This document shows, one piece after another, positions 29,017 through 38,887 of a stretch of 64,000 nt of DNA; the first letter of the stretch is position 1; the number at the start of each line of letters is the position of its first letter. The position numbers and the translations under genes are program-made. This DNA is from Coprococcus eutactus (GTDB lineage Bacteria > Bacillota > Clostridia > Lachnospirales > Lachnospiraceae), in assembly GCF_025149915.1 (NCBI RefSeq), contig NZ_CP102278.1, positions 2,022,501 to 2,086,500 on the forward strand, written 5' to 3'. The notes beneath the pieces were generated by a model. The model searched no databases, was not told the origin of the DNA, and was given only the letters and a program-made list of their open reading frames with translations.

Positions 29017-32000
29017 CTACGTCGCCCCCATTCTCTATATCTGTTACACCAAGTTCCACAGCCCTGCTCCTTAGCTGCTCAGCCTCCCCGCGGGCTGCCT
29101 TAAGAGCATTCTTAGCCTCCTCCAGAGCTGTTGTTGCACTTTCAAGGTTCTCACGCATCTTCGCAGTTGCCTTGTCCCCACGGCTCGTGACTTTTTCCTC
29201 CGCAGTTTCATATTTTTTGCTGGCACTGGCGAGTTTTTTCTCCGCAGACTTTATCTTTTTATCTGCCTCCGCGAGTCCGCTCAAAACCTCATCGATAGCC
29301 TTCTGACTGTCGTTATACGCCTTCTTTTCCCCATCATACATTTTGGAATATGAATTTCCGCCGTATTTGCTGTCGAACATACACACATGTCTGTATGAGC
29401 AATAGGTACACGCGCTTCTGTTCCCCTGCTTTACGGGATTGATGGCGATCTTACCGTCCGCTATGCATGTGCCAAGTCTATCTATGTTCCTGCGATTTGC
29501 CTCCATAAGCGCCTTTATCATAACCTCTTCCATGGCCTGCTTCCCCACCAGTGTTGCCTGTGTGCTGTCCATTATGCTAACTGCCCGACTGCTGCCATTG
29601 TATATTCCGGCATACTTCGACGCATCCAACAGCCCGCTCTCTATAGCATCCACCTGAAACCTGCCAAATGTCCGCTTCTCATCCGTGACCAGCTCCTGAC
29701 TTTCCTCGTCGTATCTTATATCCCCGTCAAAGTCCGTCATGTCCACTATCGGATCATCAAATGTATAATACAAAAGACCGCCTACATGCACCTGCTCAGA
29801 TGAGCGTCCAAGCTCATTCATCCTTCGTTTCTCAAGCTCATATGCAATAGCGCCGTAGGTCACAAGCTGCATCTGAAGTCCAGCCAGCACCCTGTCCTTA
29901 TCAATCTTCTGATCTGATGATTTGTAGTCTATGATCTTGAAATAGACATCTCCGTCGCTCACATACTCGTCAACTCTGTCTATAACACCCTTAAGGCTCA
30001 TCGTCATTCCGTTTGGCAGTTTGAATATATAGTTCTCTATGCCGTCTCCCAGCTTTGAGGTATCAAAGTATCTCTCAAAGTTCTCCGGATGCATATCTCC
30101 GCACAACACAAATGTTCTCAGTGTTTTCGCTGTTCTCACCGCGATATCCTCAAGGAACTTCTTCACATACGCCGCTCTGCTCGAATCCTCAAAGTATTCT
30201 GCCGCCTCATCATCCGCCGAGGCATCTACAAACTCCACAGCTCTGTCAGCAAGCTCTGTTTCCGTGATATCAGCCCAATTGTTACCGCATTTTGTCTTGA
30301 TATATTCAAACATTTTCTGCATGGAGCTATGCAGAATGATTCCGACATTTGCAGCATTCAGCTGATATGTCTCCCTGTCCATAAGACCGAGTCCATACTG
30401 CAGGAAATATTTAAACTGACATTCTGCGTATTTTTCAAGTTTGGACACGCTCTCCGTGAGCTCTGTTCCATATAACAACCTCACAGTCTCCGGAGAGAGC
30501 GTCTTTGTCTCATTCACATAGTCATATCCGCTCTGCATGGCTCCAAGCCATGTCGCATACTCAGTGTTTCCTCCTTGCTGCTCTATAAGGCGTTTTACCG
30601 CCTGGAGTGTCCCATCACTGCCAACCTCATCATATCTGCTCACCAAATATCTGAGCGCTCCATTCACCGTCTCCGGTATCTGACTGTCAAGGTCATAATC
30701 CTCTATCTCTATGTCCGGGAAGATATTTCTTATCCTGTCGACGAGGTAGGACGGACCGACTGCGTTCATGTCCTCACCCATCTTTCTGAATACGATATAC
30801 AGATTGTCTGACGGCTTTGTGAGGCTCGTGTATATATAGAACTGTTCTATATATGCATTTGTCTTGTCCGATGGTGCAAGTGTAACACCGCATTTTTCTA
30901 GATTCTGTCTGTCACCGTTTGAGAGTATCTTGCCCTTCTTAGCCGGCTTCGGTATTATCCCCTCATTCACGCCAGTGAAAAACAGAGCCTTCACATGATT
31001 CAGTCTCGATCTTGTCATGTCGCCCACAACTACTCTATCTATGGTCGGAGGAACGATCCCGATCTCCATATCTGATATTCCGGCCTCAAGGACTCCGGCA
31101 TACTCCTTGACAGTCATCTTCTCATCGCCGAGTATTGTAACGACTTTGTCAAACAGAGCAACTATCTTGTCAAATATCTGACCGTACGCATCGCCCTCAT
31201 CAAACAACTTTTCCTCGTACAATCTTTTTCTGCGCTCCTCAAGCTTTTCACACACATGCAGTTCATCGAGGAAGTTATAAAGCTCTTTGGTATAATTTGT
31301 GACAGTATCTTTGGAATTCGGGCTTGACGGCTTGTACACATCGATGCAATCTTCGCCAAATATTGACACTATCTGTCTCCTTATTGAATCCATCTCCTGC
31401 GCATAATCGCTGTTATTCTTGTCCGTTATCTCCTTAAGCCATGACTTATATCCCCTGAGATTGCGTTTTAAGGCATAGTTCTCCATGCGCTCAACATCCA
31501 TATACGCCACCTCTGTCATGCCGGACTTGAGCAGCCTGAACACACTGTTAAACGAGAAATTATCAGACATGACAGCAAGGAATGCTCTCACTGTATCTGA
31601 ACAAGGATCTCCCCTCAGTGCTGTATTCTCATCTATAAACACGGGGATCCTGTACTCGTCCATGGCCTGTCTGTAATACCCTGCCACATCATGAAGATCA
31701 CCTGCTACAACAGCGATATCCTTGTATCTGTACCCCTTCTCCCTGACCAGTTTTCTGATCTGAGATGCAACATACAGAGCCTCATCTCTCGCCCTGTCTG
31801 TTCTCACGAGCTTTATACTGTCCGCCGCTCCATTTATCTTCTGATGAGGGTATCTGAATATGTTCCGCTCAAATGCCGCAAGACATGGATCATCCCTGAA
31901 TCTGTATGGGATCTCCCCCTGTCCGCACATCACTACATTGTCCAGGATGTCAACGTGAACATCTGCCGCAGCCTTACATATAGCCGCTATGGTCTCCTTC

Positions 32001-32752
32001 GTCAGCCTGAACAGTTCATATTCCTTTGGTTTTGCGAGTCCTATCCTGTCCGGATCTATGTCAAATGCAAATGTTACACTTGCAGCATGACTCATAAGCT
32101 GTGTTACCAGTTTCATCTGCACCGGGGTAAACCCTGTAAATCCGTCAAAATACATATGACTCTTCGATATAAACTGCGACTTTTCAACATTTGCAGCTAG
32201 AAGCTGGGAGAGCTGCTCCGCCACGATATACTGGTCGTTTGCATTGTGCTCCTCGAACTTCTCATAGATGAGTCTTATGTCGTGGAGCTTCCTGTATGTT
32301 GAACTCTCACTGTCCATCTGCTCCATAGCCATATCTATCTCTTCCCTGTCCACCGCATACTGGAACAGCTCTGACATCATAGATTTCATCTCGTCTACAA
32401 ATCCCATCTTGTCCATGTAATTGCCATACATGAGCAGATCATCCTGGTTCTCCATAAGGATACGCTTAACGAGCATACTTTTCCCAAAATCCTCAAGCAC
32501 CTGCCCCGGATTGATGGATAACTCGTCAAACACTCTGTATGCAAGCCTGTTTAAACCTATGGCATCAATGTTCATAGAACCGTGTCTTGGATGCCTGGTG
32601 ACTATATCTCTCTGTGCCTCCATGCTGAACTGCTCCGGAACTATGTACAGATAGCTCATATCATCATGCAGCATTGACTCCTCTATAATTGTTTTTAACA
32701 TGTACTCTGTCTTGCCGGATCCTGCCGGTCCAAGGACAAACTGTACCCCCAT
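29003..32752 (-). CDS. addB: ATP-dependent helicase/nuclease subunit B with C-terminal coiled-coil extension
   Basis: AddB is the second nuclease subunit of AddAB and scans for the Chi sequence. I use ATG 32752 (1249 residues), which follows AAGGAGG and begins MGVQFVLGPAGSGKTEYM, with Walker A intact. The nuclease motif is FKIIDYKSS, preceded by GVIDRVDEYV. The iron-sulphur cysteines are one in KYAECQFKYF and three in ACTYCSYRHVC, so the cluster is complete. After the cluster, about 105 extra residues rich in Ala, Glu and Lys form a predicted coiled coil, longer than in typical AddB. The order addB-addA is standard. Confidence 0.96.
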   Translation of the reverse strand: MGVQFVLGPAGSGKTEYMLKTIIEESMLHDDMSYLYIVPEQFSMEAQRDIVTRHPRHGSMNIDAIGLNRLAYRVFDELSINPGQVLEDFGKSMLVKRILMENQDDLLMYGNYMDKMGFVDEMKSMMSELFQYAVDREEIDMAMEQMDSESSTYRKLHDIRLIYEKFEEHNANDQYIVAEQLSQLLAANVEKSQFISKSHMYFDGFTGFTPVQMKLVTQLMSHAASVTFAFDIDPDRIGLAKPKEYELFRLTKETIAAICKAAADVHVDILDNVVMCGQGEIPYRFRDDPCLAAFERNIFRYPHQKINGAADSIKLVRTDRARDEALYVASQIRKLVREKGYRYKDIAVVAGDLHDVAGYYRQAMDEYRIPVFIDENTALRGDPCSDTVRAFLAVMSDNFSFNSVFRLLKSGMTEVAYMDVERMENYALKRNLRGYKSWLKEITDKNNSDYAQEMDSIRRQIVSIFGEDCIDVYKPSSPNSKDTVTNYTKELYNFLDELHVCEKLEERRKRLYEEKLFDEGDAYGQIFDKIVALFDKVVTILGDEKMTVKEYAGVLEAGISDMEIGIVPPTIDRVVVGDMTRSRLNHVKALFFTGVNEGIIPKPAKKGKILSNGDRQNLEKCGVTLAPSDKTNAYIEQFYIYTSLTKPSDNLYIVFRKMGEDMNAVGPSYLVDRIRNIFPDIEIEDYDLDSQIPETVNGALRYLVSRYDEVGSDGTLQAVKRLIEQQGGNTEYATWLGAMQSGYDYVNETKTLSPETVRLLYGTELTESVSKLEKYAECQFKYFLQYGLGLMDRETYQLNAANVGIILHSSMQKMFEYIKTKCGNNWADITETELADRAVEFVDASADDEAAEYFEDSSRAAYVKKFLEDIAVRTAKTLRTFVLCGDMHPENFERYFDTSKLGDGIENYIFKLPNGMTMSLKGVIDRVDEYVSDGDVYFKIIDYKSSDQKIDKDRVLAGLQMQLVTYGAIAYELEKRRMNELGRSSEQVHVGGLLYYTFDDPIVDMTDFDGDIRYDEESQELVTDEKRTFGRFQVDAIESGLLDASKYAGIYNGSSRAVSIMDSTQATLVGKQAMEEVMIKALMEANRRNIDRLGTCIADGKIAINPVKQGNRSACTYCSYRHVCMFDSKYGGNSYSKMYDGEKKAYNDSQKAIDEVLSGLAEADKKIKSAEKKLASASKKYETAEEKVTSRGDKATAKMRENLESATTALEEAKNALKAARGEAEQLRSRAVELGVTDIENGGDVDGEQ

Positions 32753-32833
32753 ATCTGATCCTCCTTGAATTAATGTCATAAATATTATCTGTCCTGAATA
32801 AAATGTATAAATAAATAGCAGGGAGAGCAAATA

Positions 32834-33316
32834 ATGTCATCAACGAAATTAATAGTACTTAAATCAAAAGAACTTATATATACCGCAATCCTTCTGGCTC
32901 TTATTGTTGTATTTGTCATCATTCTCATAAACATGTTCAAACGAAATGACAAGTCTGACGGCAGCCAGTCTGGTCCCGCCAAAGCTGTCTCCGCCCCCGC
33001 CGATCCGGGAACTGGTATATATAATACCCGTTACACTCCAGGTACATATTCGTCACCTCTGATACTTGGAGAAAACACACTGTCAGTTATTGTAACCGTG
33101 GACGACTGCCAGATCACTGATGTGTCTTTCCAGCAGATGGGCGAAACCATAACCACCATGTATCCTCTCCTGGAATCGTCCCTCGAGGACATCAACACTC
33201 AGCTTCACTACATATCATCGGTGGACGATATAATTCCATCCGGCGACAGCACGTACACCACAAAACTTATCATCGACTCCATCAAAAATGCTCTTAAAGA
33301 AGCCGTTGTCAACTGA
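32834..33316 (+). CDS. membrane-anchored protein with FMN-binding-domain-like region
   Basis: The 160-residue protein has one N-terminal transmembrane helix (about residues 15-35, inner side Lys-rich) followed by an outside domain. That domain begins YTPGTYSS, passes through alternating strands (LSVIVTVDDCQITDVSFQQ) and ends SGDSTYTTKLIIDSIKNALKEA. This resembles the FMN_bind fold of RnfG/NqrC, whose C-terminal motif SGATxTSxAI holds covalent FMN; here the motif reads SGDSTYTT. Whether flavin is bound is therefore uncertain. It is divergent from addB with only 81 bases between, has AGGGAG before ATG 32834, and ends at a strong terminator. Confidence 0.6.
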   Translation: MSSTKLIVLKSKELIYTAILLALIVVFVIILINMFKRNDKSDGSQSGPAKAVSAPADPGTGIYNTRYTPGTYSSPLILGENTLSVIVTVDDCQITDVSFQQMGETITTMYPLLESSLEDINTQLHYISSVDDIIPSGDSTYTTKLIIDSIKNALKEAVVN

Positions 33317-33333
33317 TTGTTTTCCCTTTATAG

Positions 33334-33386
33334 AAAACGGACAGACTCATATGTAATTCTACTTTACATATTTATCTGTCCGTTTT
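33334..33386. terminator. bidirectional intrinsic terminator
   Basis: A 12-bp stem (33334-33345 with 33375-33386) encloses a second 8-bp stem (ATATGTAA with TTACATAT, 33349-33356 and 33364-33371). It ends in seven T on the plus strand and TTTTCT on the minus strand. It separates two convergent genes. Confidence 0.9.
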
Positions 33387-33408
33387 TTTGTATACGTCTA
33401 TGAAACAT

Positions 33409-34098
33409 CTACTGCTTTGCCACGATATTGTCCTTATCCTTAAATATACTATGTGATGGAACATATCCCCTGACTCTTGATACAGGATATATATTGCTGA
33501 ACGGACCTATTACCGTTCCAGGATTCAGCACGCTGTTGCAGCCGACCTCAACATTGTCTCCAAGCATAGCACCGAACTTTTTGAGACCCGTAGGTATGTC
33601 AAATGTCTTTCCGCATGCCATTCCCTTCACATGCACCAGAGTCTTGTCCGACTTTACATTTGATGTGATGCTTCCGGCTCCCATGTGGGACTTGAATCCA
33701 AGTATTGAATCTCCTACATAGTTATAATGTGGAACCTGTACATTGTTGAATATGATAACGTTCTTAAGCTCTGTTGAGTTTCCTATCACACAGTTCTCTC
33801 CGACTAGAACACTGCCCCTGATAAAGGCGCCAGGTCTCACCTCTGTACCTGCACCTATGATGGTCGGTGCAAGTATTGTTGCTGTTCCGTATACTTTGCA
33901 ACTCTTGTGTATCCACACATTCTCGCTGACCTCATTGTACTCATTCTTATCGAGAGTTTTTCCAAGATTTAACACAAAATCCTTTATGAGAGGAAGAGCC
34001 TCCCATGGATATGTTAATCCCTCAAGCAGTGATCCTGCCATAGTCTGATCAAGTGAATAAAGCTCTTTTATTGTTACTGATGTCTGAATATCTTCCAT
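33409..34098 (-). CDS. left-handed beta-helix acyl/nucleotidyltransferase-like protein
   Basis: The 229-residue protein (ATG 34098, AAGGAG upstream) is built of hexapeptide repeats such as IHKSCK-VYGTAT-ILAPTI-IGAGTE-VRPGAF-IRGSVL-VGENCV. These form a left-handed parallel beta-helix like the C-terminal domain of GlmU and related sugar-nucleotide enzymes. There is no N-terminal nucleotidyltransferase domain, so it is not a complete GlmU. Database names for such proteins often mention UDP-N-acetylglucosamine pyrophosphorylase, but only acyltransferase-like activity would fit. It lies 50 bases after topB. Confidence 0.75.
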   Translation of the reverse strand: MEDIQTSVTIKELYSLDQTMAGSLLEGLTYPWEALPLIKDFVLNLGKTLDKNEYNEVSENVWIHKSCKVYGTATILAPTIIGAGTEVRPGAFIRGSVLVGENCVIGNSTELKNVIIFNNVQVPHYNYVGDSILGFKSHMGAGSITSNVKSDKTLVHVKGMACGKTFDIPTGLKKFGAMLGDNVEVGCNSVLNPGTVIGPFSNIYPVSRVRGYVPSHSIFKDKDNIVAKQ

Positions 34099-34148
34099 TG
34101 TTTCTATTCTCCTTTTTTGAAACCTACATTTGTCTTCTATAATATGTG

Positions 34149-36224
34149 TCAAGCATCTTTTTTATCGGCTGTCTGCCTCTGTTTTGGCTCAGCGGACTTA
34201 TCCACGTTTGCGCTTCCCTTTGCATCCGTTGATTTTTTCGCCTGGTTTACGCCGCTTTTTGCGTAATACGCTTTCGTCTTGTTAAACACTCCCGTTATTC
34301 CGCCCTGATTCTGTATCTGTTTCACTCGGTTGGTATACTGTGTCACATAAGTGGTCATCTTCTGTGTATATTCTTCCTTCGAAATCTGGCCTTCTGCCAC
34401 ACCCTCAAGTCCTTTTTCCCAGCTTGCAGTGAGATCCGCGCGCAGCAGACCATTTATGGAATAATAAACTATATCGTATATGATCTCGCCGAGAAATGTC
34501 GGTGTGACTATCTGTGTCTTCTTATTAAGTGATATATATTTATTTGTCTCAAGCTTAGTTATGATACCATCTCTCGTCGCACTGGTCCCTATGCCCGCAC
34601 CCTTTATCTGTTCACGAAGATCTTCGTCCTCTATGAACTGTCCCGCATTCTCCATCGTCAGGATAAGGGATCCTGAGTTATATCTCTTAGGAGGCGATGT
34701 CTCACCCTCCTTTATCTCTATGCTCTGTACACTCAGCTTATCGCCCTTTTTGACATTTGCCAGACGCTCTATAAACTCCTGGCTGTACTTCGGCTCGTCC
34801 TTCTTCTTTGAAAAACTGTTGGCAGAGACCTTGAGATATCCCTCACTTATGAGGTACTTGAAATTGGCAAACAACTTTTCGCCGTTTTTTGTGAGTGTCA
34901 TTGCGACCTTCTGATACTCCGCCGCAGGATAGAATATGCTTAGGAATCTCCTACATATTATCTCGTACACCTTGAGGGCAGTCGGCGCCAGACTCTTTAA
35001 TGCACCAAATCCCTGTCCCGTAGGAATGATCGCATAATGGTCGGTTATCTGTTTGTCATTTACATACTTCGTCTTTGCTATACCCTTGTATGTACCGCTG
35101 TCCATAGCCCCTTGTGCCCATGCAGCCACAGGCTGGAAATTCTTCAGTCCCGAAATATTTCGTCCTATCTCCTTCGCAACCGCTGTGGAGAGGACTCTGG
35201 CATCGGTTCTCGGATAAGTCACCAGTTTTTTCTCATAAAGCTCCTGTACTATCTTGAGTGTGTCCGACGGGCTTATCTTGAACAGTGCCGAACAGTCATT
35301 TTGTAGTTCGGCAAGATTGTACAGCATCGGTGGCTGTTTCTTCTCTTTTTTCCGTTCAACTGACTCGGCCACAGCCTCCGGCGCTCCCTCATTCAGCTCC
35401 GCGAGCAGCTTTTCTGCATCCGCCCGTTCCTTGAAACCATTCTCCTTGTAAAGAAGAGGCGACTCGAAGTATTTCGTATCCTTAACGGCTTTCCACTCGG
35501 CATCAAAGGTCTGTCCTTCCTCGCCAACGCTTGCTACAAGTCTGTAAAATGGAGTCTTGACAAATTCTCTTATCTCTCTTTCCCTCTTCACTACTATGCC
35601 CAGAACACACGTCATGACACGTCCAACAGCTATGACACACCTATCCATTCCGAGATATCTCTGCACCACATTTGAAAACTTGAGCGAAAGCGCCCTGGAG
35701 AAATTGATACCCATAAGGTAATCCTCCTGCGCTCTCAGATATGCCGCATCGCTAAGGCTGTCATACTCAGAAAGAGGCTTTGCTTCTCTTATTCCCCTGA
35801 GTATCTCCTCCTCGGTCTGGGAGTCTATCCAAACTCTTCTCTTCTCCTTGCCGCTCACCTGCGCCATAGAATCCACAAGTCTGTATATATACTCTCCCTC
35901 TCGTCCCGAATCCGTTGCCACGTAGATGCATCCCACATCTTCACGGTTCAGCAGGCCCGCAACAATATTGAACTGTTTCTTTGTATTTGGAAGGATCTCA
36001 TATTTGTATTCAGTTGGGATAAATGGAATCGTCGCCAAATCCCACTTCTTGAGAGCCGGATCATATGCATCCGGATAGCTCATAGTGATCAGATGTCCGA
36101 CACACCATGTCACGATCGCCTTATCTGATTCCAAATAACCATTTCCGGCATTTCCCTTCACCCCCAGCACATCGGCAAACTGTCTTGCAACACTGGGTTT
36201 CTCTGCTATATATAAATTCTTCAA
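34149..36224 (-). CDS. topB: type IA DNA topoisomerase III
   Basis: This enzyme relaxes and decatenates DNA through a single-strand break. The 691-residue protein has a Toprim domain (AEKPSVARQFADVL, then ATDSGREGEYIYR), and the active-site tyrosine lies in VTYPRTDARVLS near residue 330. The C-terminal region is positively charged and low in complexity, without the zinc fingers of TopA. The start is a TTG at 36224 with AGGAG at a good distance. The pairing with a beta-helix protein downstream is not one I recognise. Upstream lies the repeat island. Confidence 0.95.
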   Translation of the reverse strand: MKNLYIAEKPSVARQFADVLGVKGNAGNGYLESDKAIVTWCVGHLITMSYPDAYDPALKKWDLATIPFIPTEYKYEILPNTKKQFNIVAGLLNREDVGCIYVATDSGREGEYIYRLVDSMAQVSGKEKRRVWIDSQTEEEILRGIREAKPLSEYDSLSDAAYLRAQEDYLMGINFSRALSLKFSNVVQRYLGMDRCVIAVGRVMTCVLGIVVKREREIREFVKTPFYRLVASVGEEGQTFDAEWKAVKDTKYFESPLLYKENGFKERADAEKLLAELNEGAPEAVAESVERKKEKKQPPMLYNLAELQNDCSALFKISPSDTLKIVQELYEKKLVTYPRTDARVLSTAVAKEIGRNISGLKNFQPVAAWAQGAMDSGTYKGIAKTKYVNDKQITDHYAIIPTGQGFGALKSLAPTALKVYEIICRRFLSIFYPAAEYQKVAMTLTKNGEKLFANFKYLISEGYLKVSANSFSKKKDEPKYSQEFIERLANVKKGDKLSVQSIEIKEGETSPPKRYNSGSLILTMENAGQFIEDEDLREQIKGAGIGTSATRDGIITKLETNKYISLNKKTQIVTPTFLGEIIYDIVYYSINGLLRADLTASWEKGLEGVAEGQISKEEYTQKMTTYVTQYTNRVKQIQNQGGITGVFNKTKAYYAKSGVNQAKKSTDAKGSANVDKSAEPKQRQTADKKDA

Positions 36225-36660
36225 ATTCTACTCCTGTTCCGGTGGCAATTGCCCGTTATTCTATCATCATGCAACCGCCCATAATACATCACAACACATC
36301 TTTATAATATAACAGAATTCTCGCCAAGGGGCAAGTGGGGACGGAGGTGCCTGTCCCCATCCATGTCCCAATACCGAATTGCTTCGCACTTCTCCACACG
36401 CATTGCGCGTTAACACAGAATTGCTTCGCACTTCGTGCTCCCGCATTTCTGCGCGGCATTCACACTCCGACCTATCGGCCTTCGTGTTCATGTCGCGTCA
36501 TCCCGTCAAATGCGCTACATGCCGCGAGCAAGCTCTCGCATGTGCGCGCTTGACGGGATTATAACGCGCAAAAAGCACCCCGCCTGCGACATGCGCAGAC
36601 AGGATGCCTCTAAACTGATTTATATTGAATTTAGTAGGATTAGCAAACTCAATCTATGTC
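36225..36660. repeat. GC-rich repeat island between topB and glnN, no gene
   Basis: This stretch has no credible gene and is clearly richer in GC and CG dinucleotides than its surroundings. It contains a dyad beginning TGGGGAC (36336-36342) and closing GTCCCCA (36353-36359). It also contains two copies of GAATTGCTTCGCACTTC (36376-36392 and 36418-36434), and a long imperfect inverted repeat with outer arms TCCCGTCAA (36501-36509) and TTGACGGGA (36550-36558). The layout resembles REP/MITE-like palindromic elements of other Firmicutes. No transposase or target-site duplication is visible. Confidence 0.6.
36570..36608 (-). terminator. intrinsic terminator of glnN
   Basis: On the minus strand GCATCC pairs with GGGTGC, with an inner CTGCG/CGCAG stem, then TTTTT. 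It lies about 50 bases past the glnN stop. Confidence 0.8.
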
Positions 36661-38769
36661 TTACTGCTCGAATAACAGCTGCTCGTATGTTGGGAATGGC
36701 CAAGCTGTCTTTGGAAGCTCCTTCTCAAGCTCATCAGCTGGCTTTCTCACTGTGTCAAATGCTGCAAATACTGTGTTGTGGAAGTACTTAGCCCAAGCCT
36801 CTGTATCTCCCTCGTAATCTGCTGCCTTTGTAACCAGCTCCTCAAGGGCTACTGTAGCGCTCTTGAGCTCTGTGAGCTTCTCTGAGATGGTGTTCAGAAG
36901 TGATACCTGAACTGTAGGATCAATTCCGAGAGCCTTGATCTCAGCTGCACCCTTTGCAAGCTCTGCCTGATATTCCATAACTGCAGGAATGATCTCCTCA
37001 TTAGACATCTCTATCATAGTGAGTGCCTCGATGTTGATCTTCTTTGCATAGTTCTCAAGCATTACATCAGCTCTCGCCTCAAGCTCTGCCTTATCCATAA
37101 CTCCAAGATCCTCAAAGATCTTAACGCTCTTGTCTGCTGCAAGATAAGGAACAGCATCAACCATGCACTTGATATTTGGAAGACCACGCTTTGCTGCCTC
37201 CTCAACCCACTCGTCTGAGTAACCATTGCCATTGAAGATGATTCTCTGATGTGCTGTGAGTTCTCTTCTGATGAGTGCCTTGCATGCTGTCTCGAAATCG
37301 TCTGCACCCTCAAGCTCATCTGTCATCTTCTTGATCTGATCTGCAACTATTGTGTTAAGTACCATCATTGGGAATGCGATGGACTGCGTTGAACCAACCA
37401 TTCTGAACTCGAACTTGTTACCTGTGAATGCAAATGGTGATGTTCTGTTTCTATCTGTGGCATCCATTGTAAATGTAGGAAGTGTTGATGCACCTGATAC
37501 ATATGTCTTGCCCTTTGGTGACTCTGTAGCCTCCCCCTTCTCGATGATCTGCTCAACGATCGACTGGAGCTGTTCTCCAAGGAATGCTGAGATGATTGCT
37601 GGAGGTGCCTCGTTAGCTCCAAGTCTGTGATCGTTTCCTGCTGATGATGCTGAAAGTCTCAGGAGCTCAGCGTTGTTATCTACTGCTGCCAGAACTGCTG
37701 CAAGGAAGAACTGGAACTGAAGATTTGTCTCAGGATGCTTGCCTGGATCTATAAGATTCTCACCCTCGTCTGTTGAGATAGACCAGTTGTTGTGCTTACC
37801 TGAACCATTTACACCGGCAAATGGTTTCTCATGAAGTACACACTCGAGGTCATGCTTTGCAGCAATCTTCTTCATAGTTGCCATAACCAGATGGTTCTGA
37901 TCTGTGGCGATGTTTGTTGTCGAGAAGATTGGAGCAAGCTCATGCTGTGCAGGAGCAACCTCATTGTGCTGTGTCTTTGCAAGGATGCCGTACTTCCACA
38001 GCTCCTCGTTCAGCTCTGTCATGTATGATGCAATCTTATCCTTGATCGCTGCGAAATACTGATCATCAAGCTCCTGTCCCTTTGGAGGCATTGCTCCGAA
38101 AAGTGTACGTCCACAGAGCTTAAGATCTGTTCTCTTTGCAAATTTCTTCTTATCTATCAGGAAGTACTCCTGCTCAGGACCAACTGATGAAGTAACCTTC
38201 TTGGCTGTTGTGTTGCCGAACATTGTAAGAGCCTTAAGGGCTTCCTTGCTGATGGCATCCATTGAACGGAGAAGAGGTGTCTTGTAGTCAAGTGACTCTC
38301 CTGTATATGATGTGAATGCTGCCGGGATACAGAGGATACATGTTCCCTCATCTGTTGTCTTTACAAATGCTGGTGATGTACAATCCCATGCTGTATATCC
38401 TCTTGCAGCACATGTCTCACGAAGACCGCCTGAAGGGAATGATGAAGCATCCGGCTCTGACTTGATGAGTTCCTTGCCTGTGAACTGAAGGATAACGCCG
38501 CCATCACCGACTGTGCTTACGAATGAGTCGTGCTTCTCTGCTGTTGTCTCTGTAAGTGGCTGGAACCAATGTGTATAATGTGTTGCACCAAGCTCCATTG
38601 CCCATTCCTTCATGGCTGCTGCAACTGAATCTGCGATTGATGTATCGAGAGGCTCGCCCTTGTCAATAGTCGCCTTGAGTGACTTGTAAACTGCTTTTGG
38701 AAGTCTCTCTCTCATGACCTGATCTGAGAATACGTGTGAGCCAAATACGGCCGAAATTTTGTTCATCAT
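36661..38769 (-). CDS. glnN: glutamine synthetase type III
   Basis: GSIII makes glutamine from glutamate, ammonia and ATP as a large dodecamer. It is common in Bacteroides, Clostridia and cyanobacteria. The 702-residue length is typical of GSIII and much longer than GSI (about 450). Recognisable segments are FGSHVFSDQVMRERLPK at the N-terminus, GPEQEYFLIDKKKFAKR, and KPFAGVNGSGKHNNWSI, which holds the glutamate-binding loop. I use the first of two adjacent ATGs (38769), eight bases after AAGGAG. A terminator-like hairpin lies in the leader, so expression may be controlled by attenuation. Confidence 0.97.
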   Translation of the reverse strand: MMNKISAVFGSHVFSDQVMRERLPKAVYKSLKATIDKGEPLDTSIADSVAAAMKEWAMELGATHYTHWFQPLTETTAEKHDSFVSTVGDGGVILQFTGKELIKSEPDASSFPSGGLRETCAARGYTAWDCTSPAFVKTTDEGTCILCIPAAFTSYTGESLDYKTPLLRSMDAISKEALKALTMFGNTTAKKVTSSVGPEQEYFLIDKKKFAKRTDLKLCGRTLFGAMPPKGQELDDQYFAAIKDKIASYMTELNEELWKYGILAKTQHNEVAPAQHELAPIFSTTNIATDQNHLVMATMKKIAAKHDLECVLHEKPFAGVNGSGKHNNWSISTDEGENLIDPGKHPETNLQFQFFLAAVLAAVDNNAELLRLSASSAGNDHRLGANEAPPAIISAFLGEQLQSIVEQIIEKGEATESPKGKTYVSGASTLPTFTMDATDRNRTSPFAFTGNKFEFRMVGSTQSIAFPMMVLNTIVADQIKKMTDELEGADDFETACKALIRRELTAHQRIIFNGNGYSDEWVEEAAKRGLPNIKCMVDAVPYLAADKSVKIFEDLGVMDKAELEARADVMLENYAKKINIEALTMIEMSNEEIIPAVMEYQAELAKGAAEIKALGIDPTVQVSLLNTISEKLTELKSATVALEELVTKAADYEGDTEAWAKYFHNTVFAAFDTVRKPADELEKELPKTAWPFPTYEQLLFEQ

Positions 38770-38816
38770 AATTACTACTCCTTTTCCTGATTAAAATGAA
38801 TCCTTAACGTATCCTC

Positions 38817-38856
38817 AAAAAAAGAGAAAGGTGTCCTCCTTCTTGAGAACACCTTT
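38817..38856 (-). terminator. terminator hairpin in the glnN leader (possible attenuator)
   Basis: On the minus strand a 12-bp stem with one G-T pair (38845-38856 with 38827-38838) and a 6-base loop is followed by CTC and seven T. It lies between the PPP-phosphoesterase gene and glnN, downstream of the candidate promoter at 38888-38916. It could end the upstream operon or attenuate glnN. Confidence 0.8.
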
Positions 38857-38887
38857 GTCCATTTCGTATCATTTAATTGTTGAATAT

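Noticed and set aside
28432..29103. 223-residue plus-strand open frame opposite addA and addB
   Set aside because: It is antisense to well-supported coding sequence and has shadow-like composition without a start signal.
36267..36491. 74-residue minus-strand frame in the repeat island
   Set aside because: Its apparent repeat (EVRSNSVL twice) is only the translated 17-base DNA repeat, and there is no ribosome-binding site.
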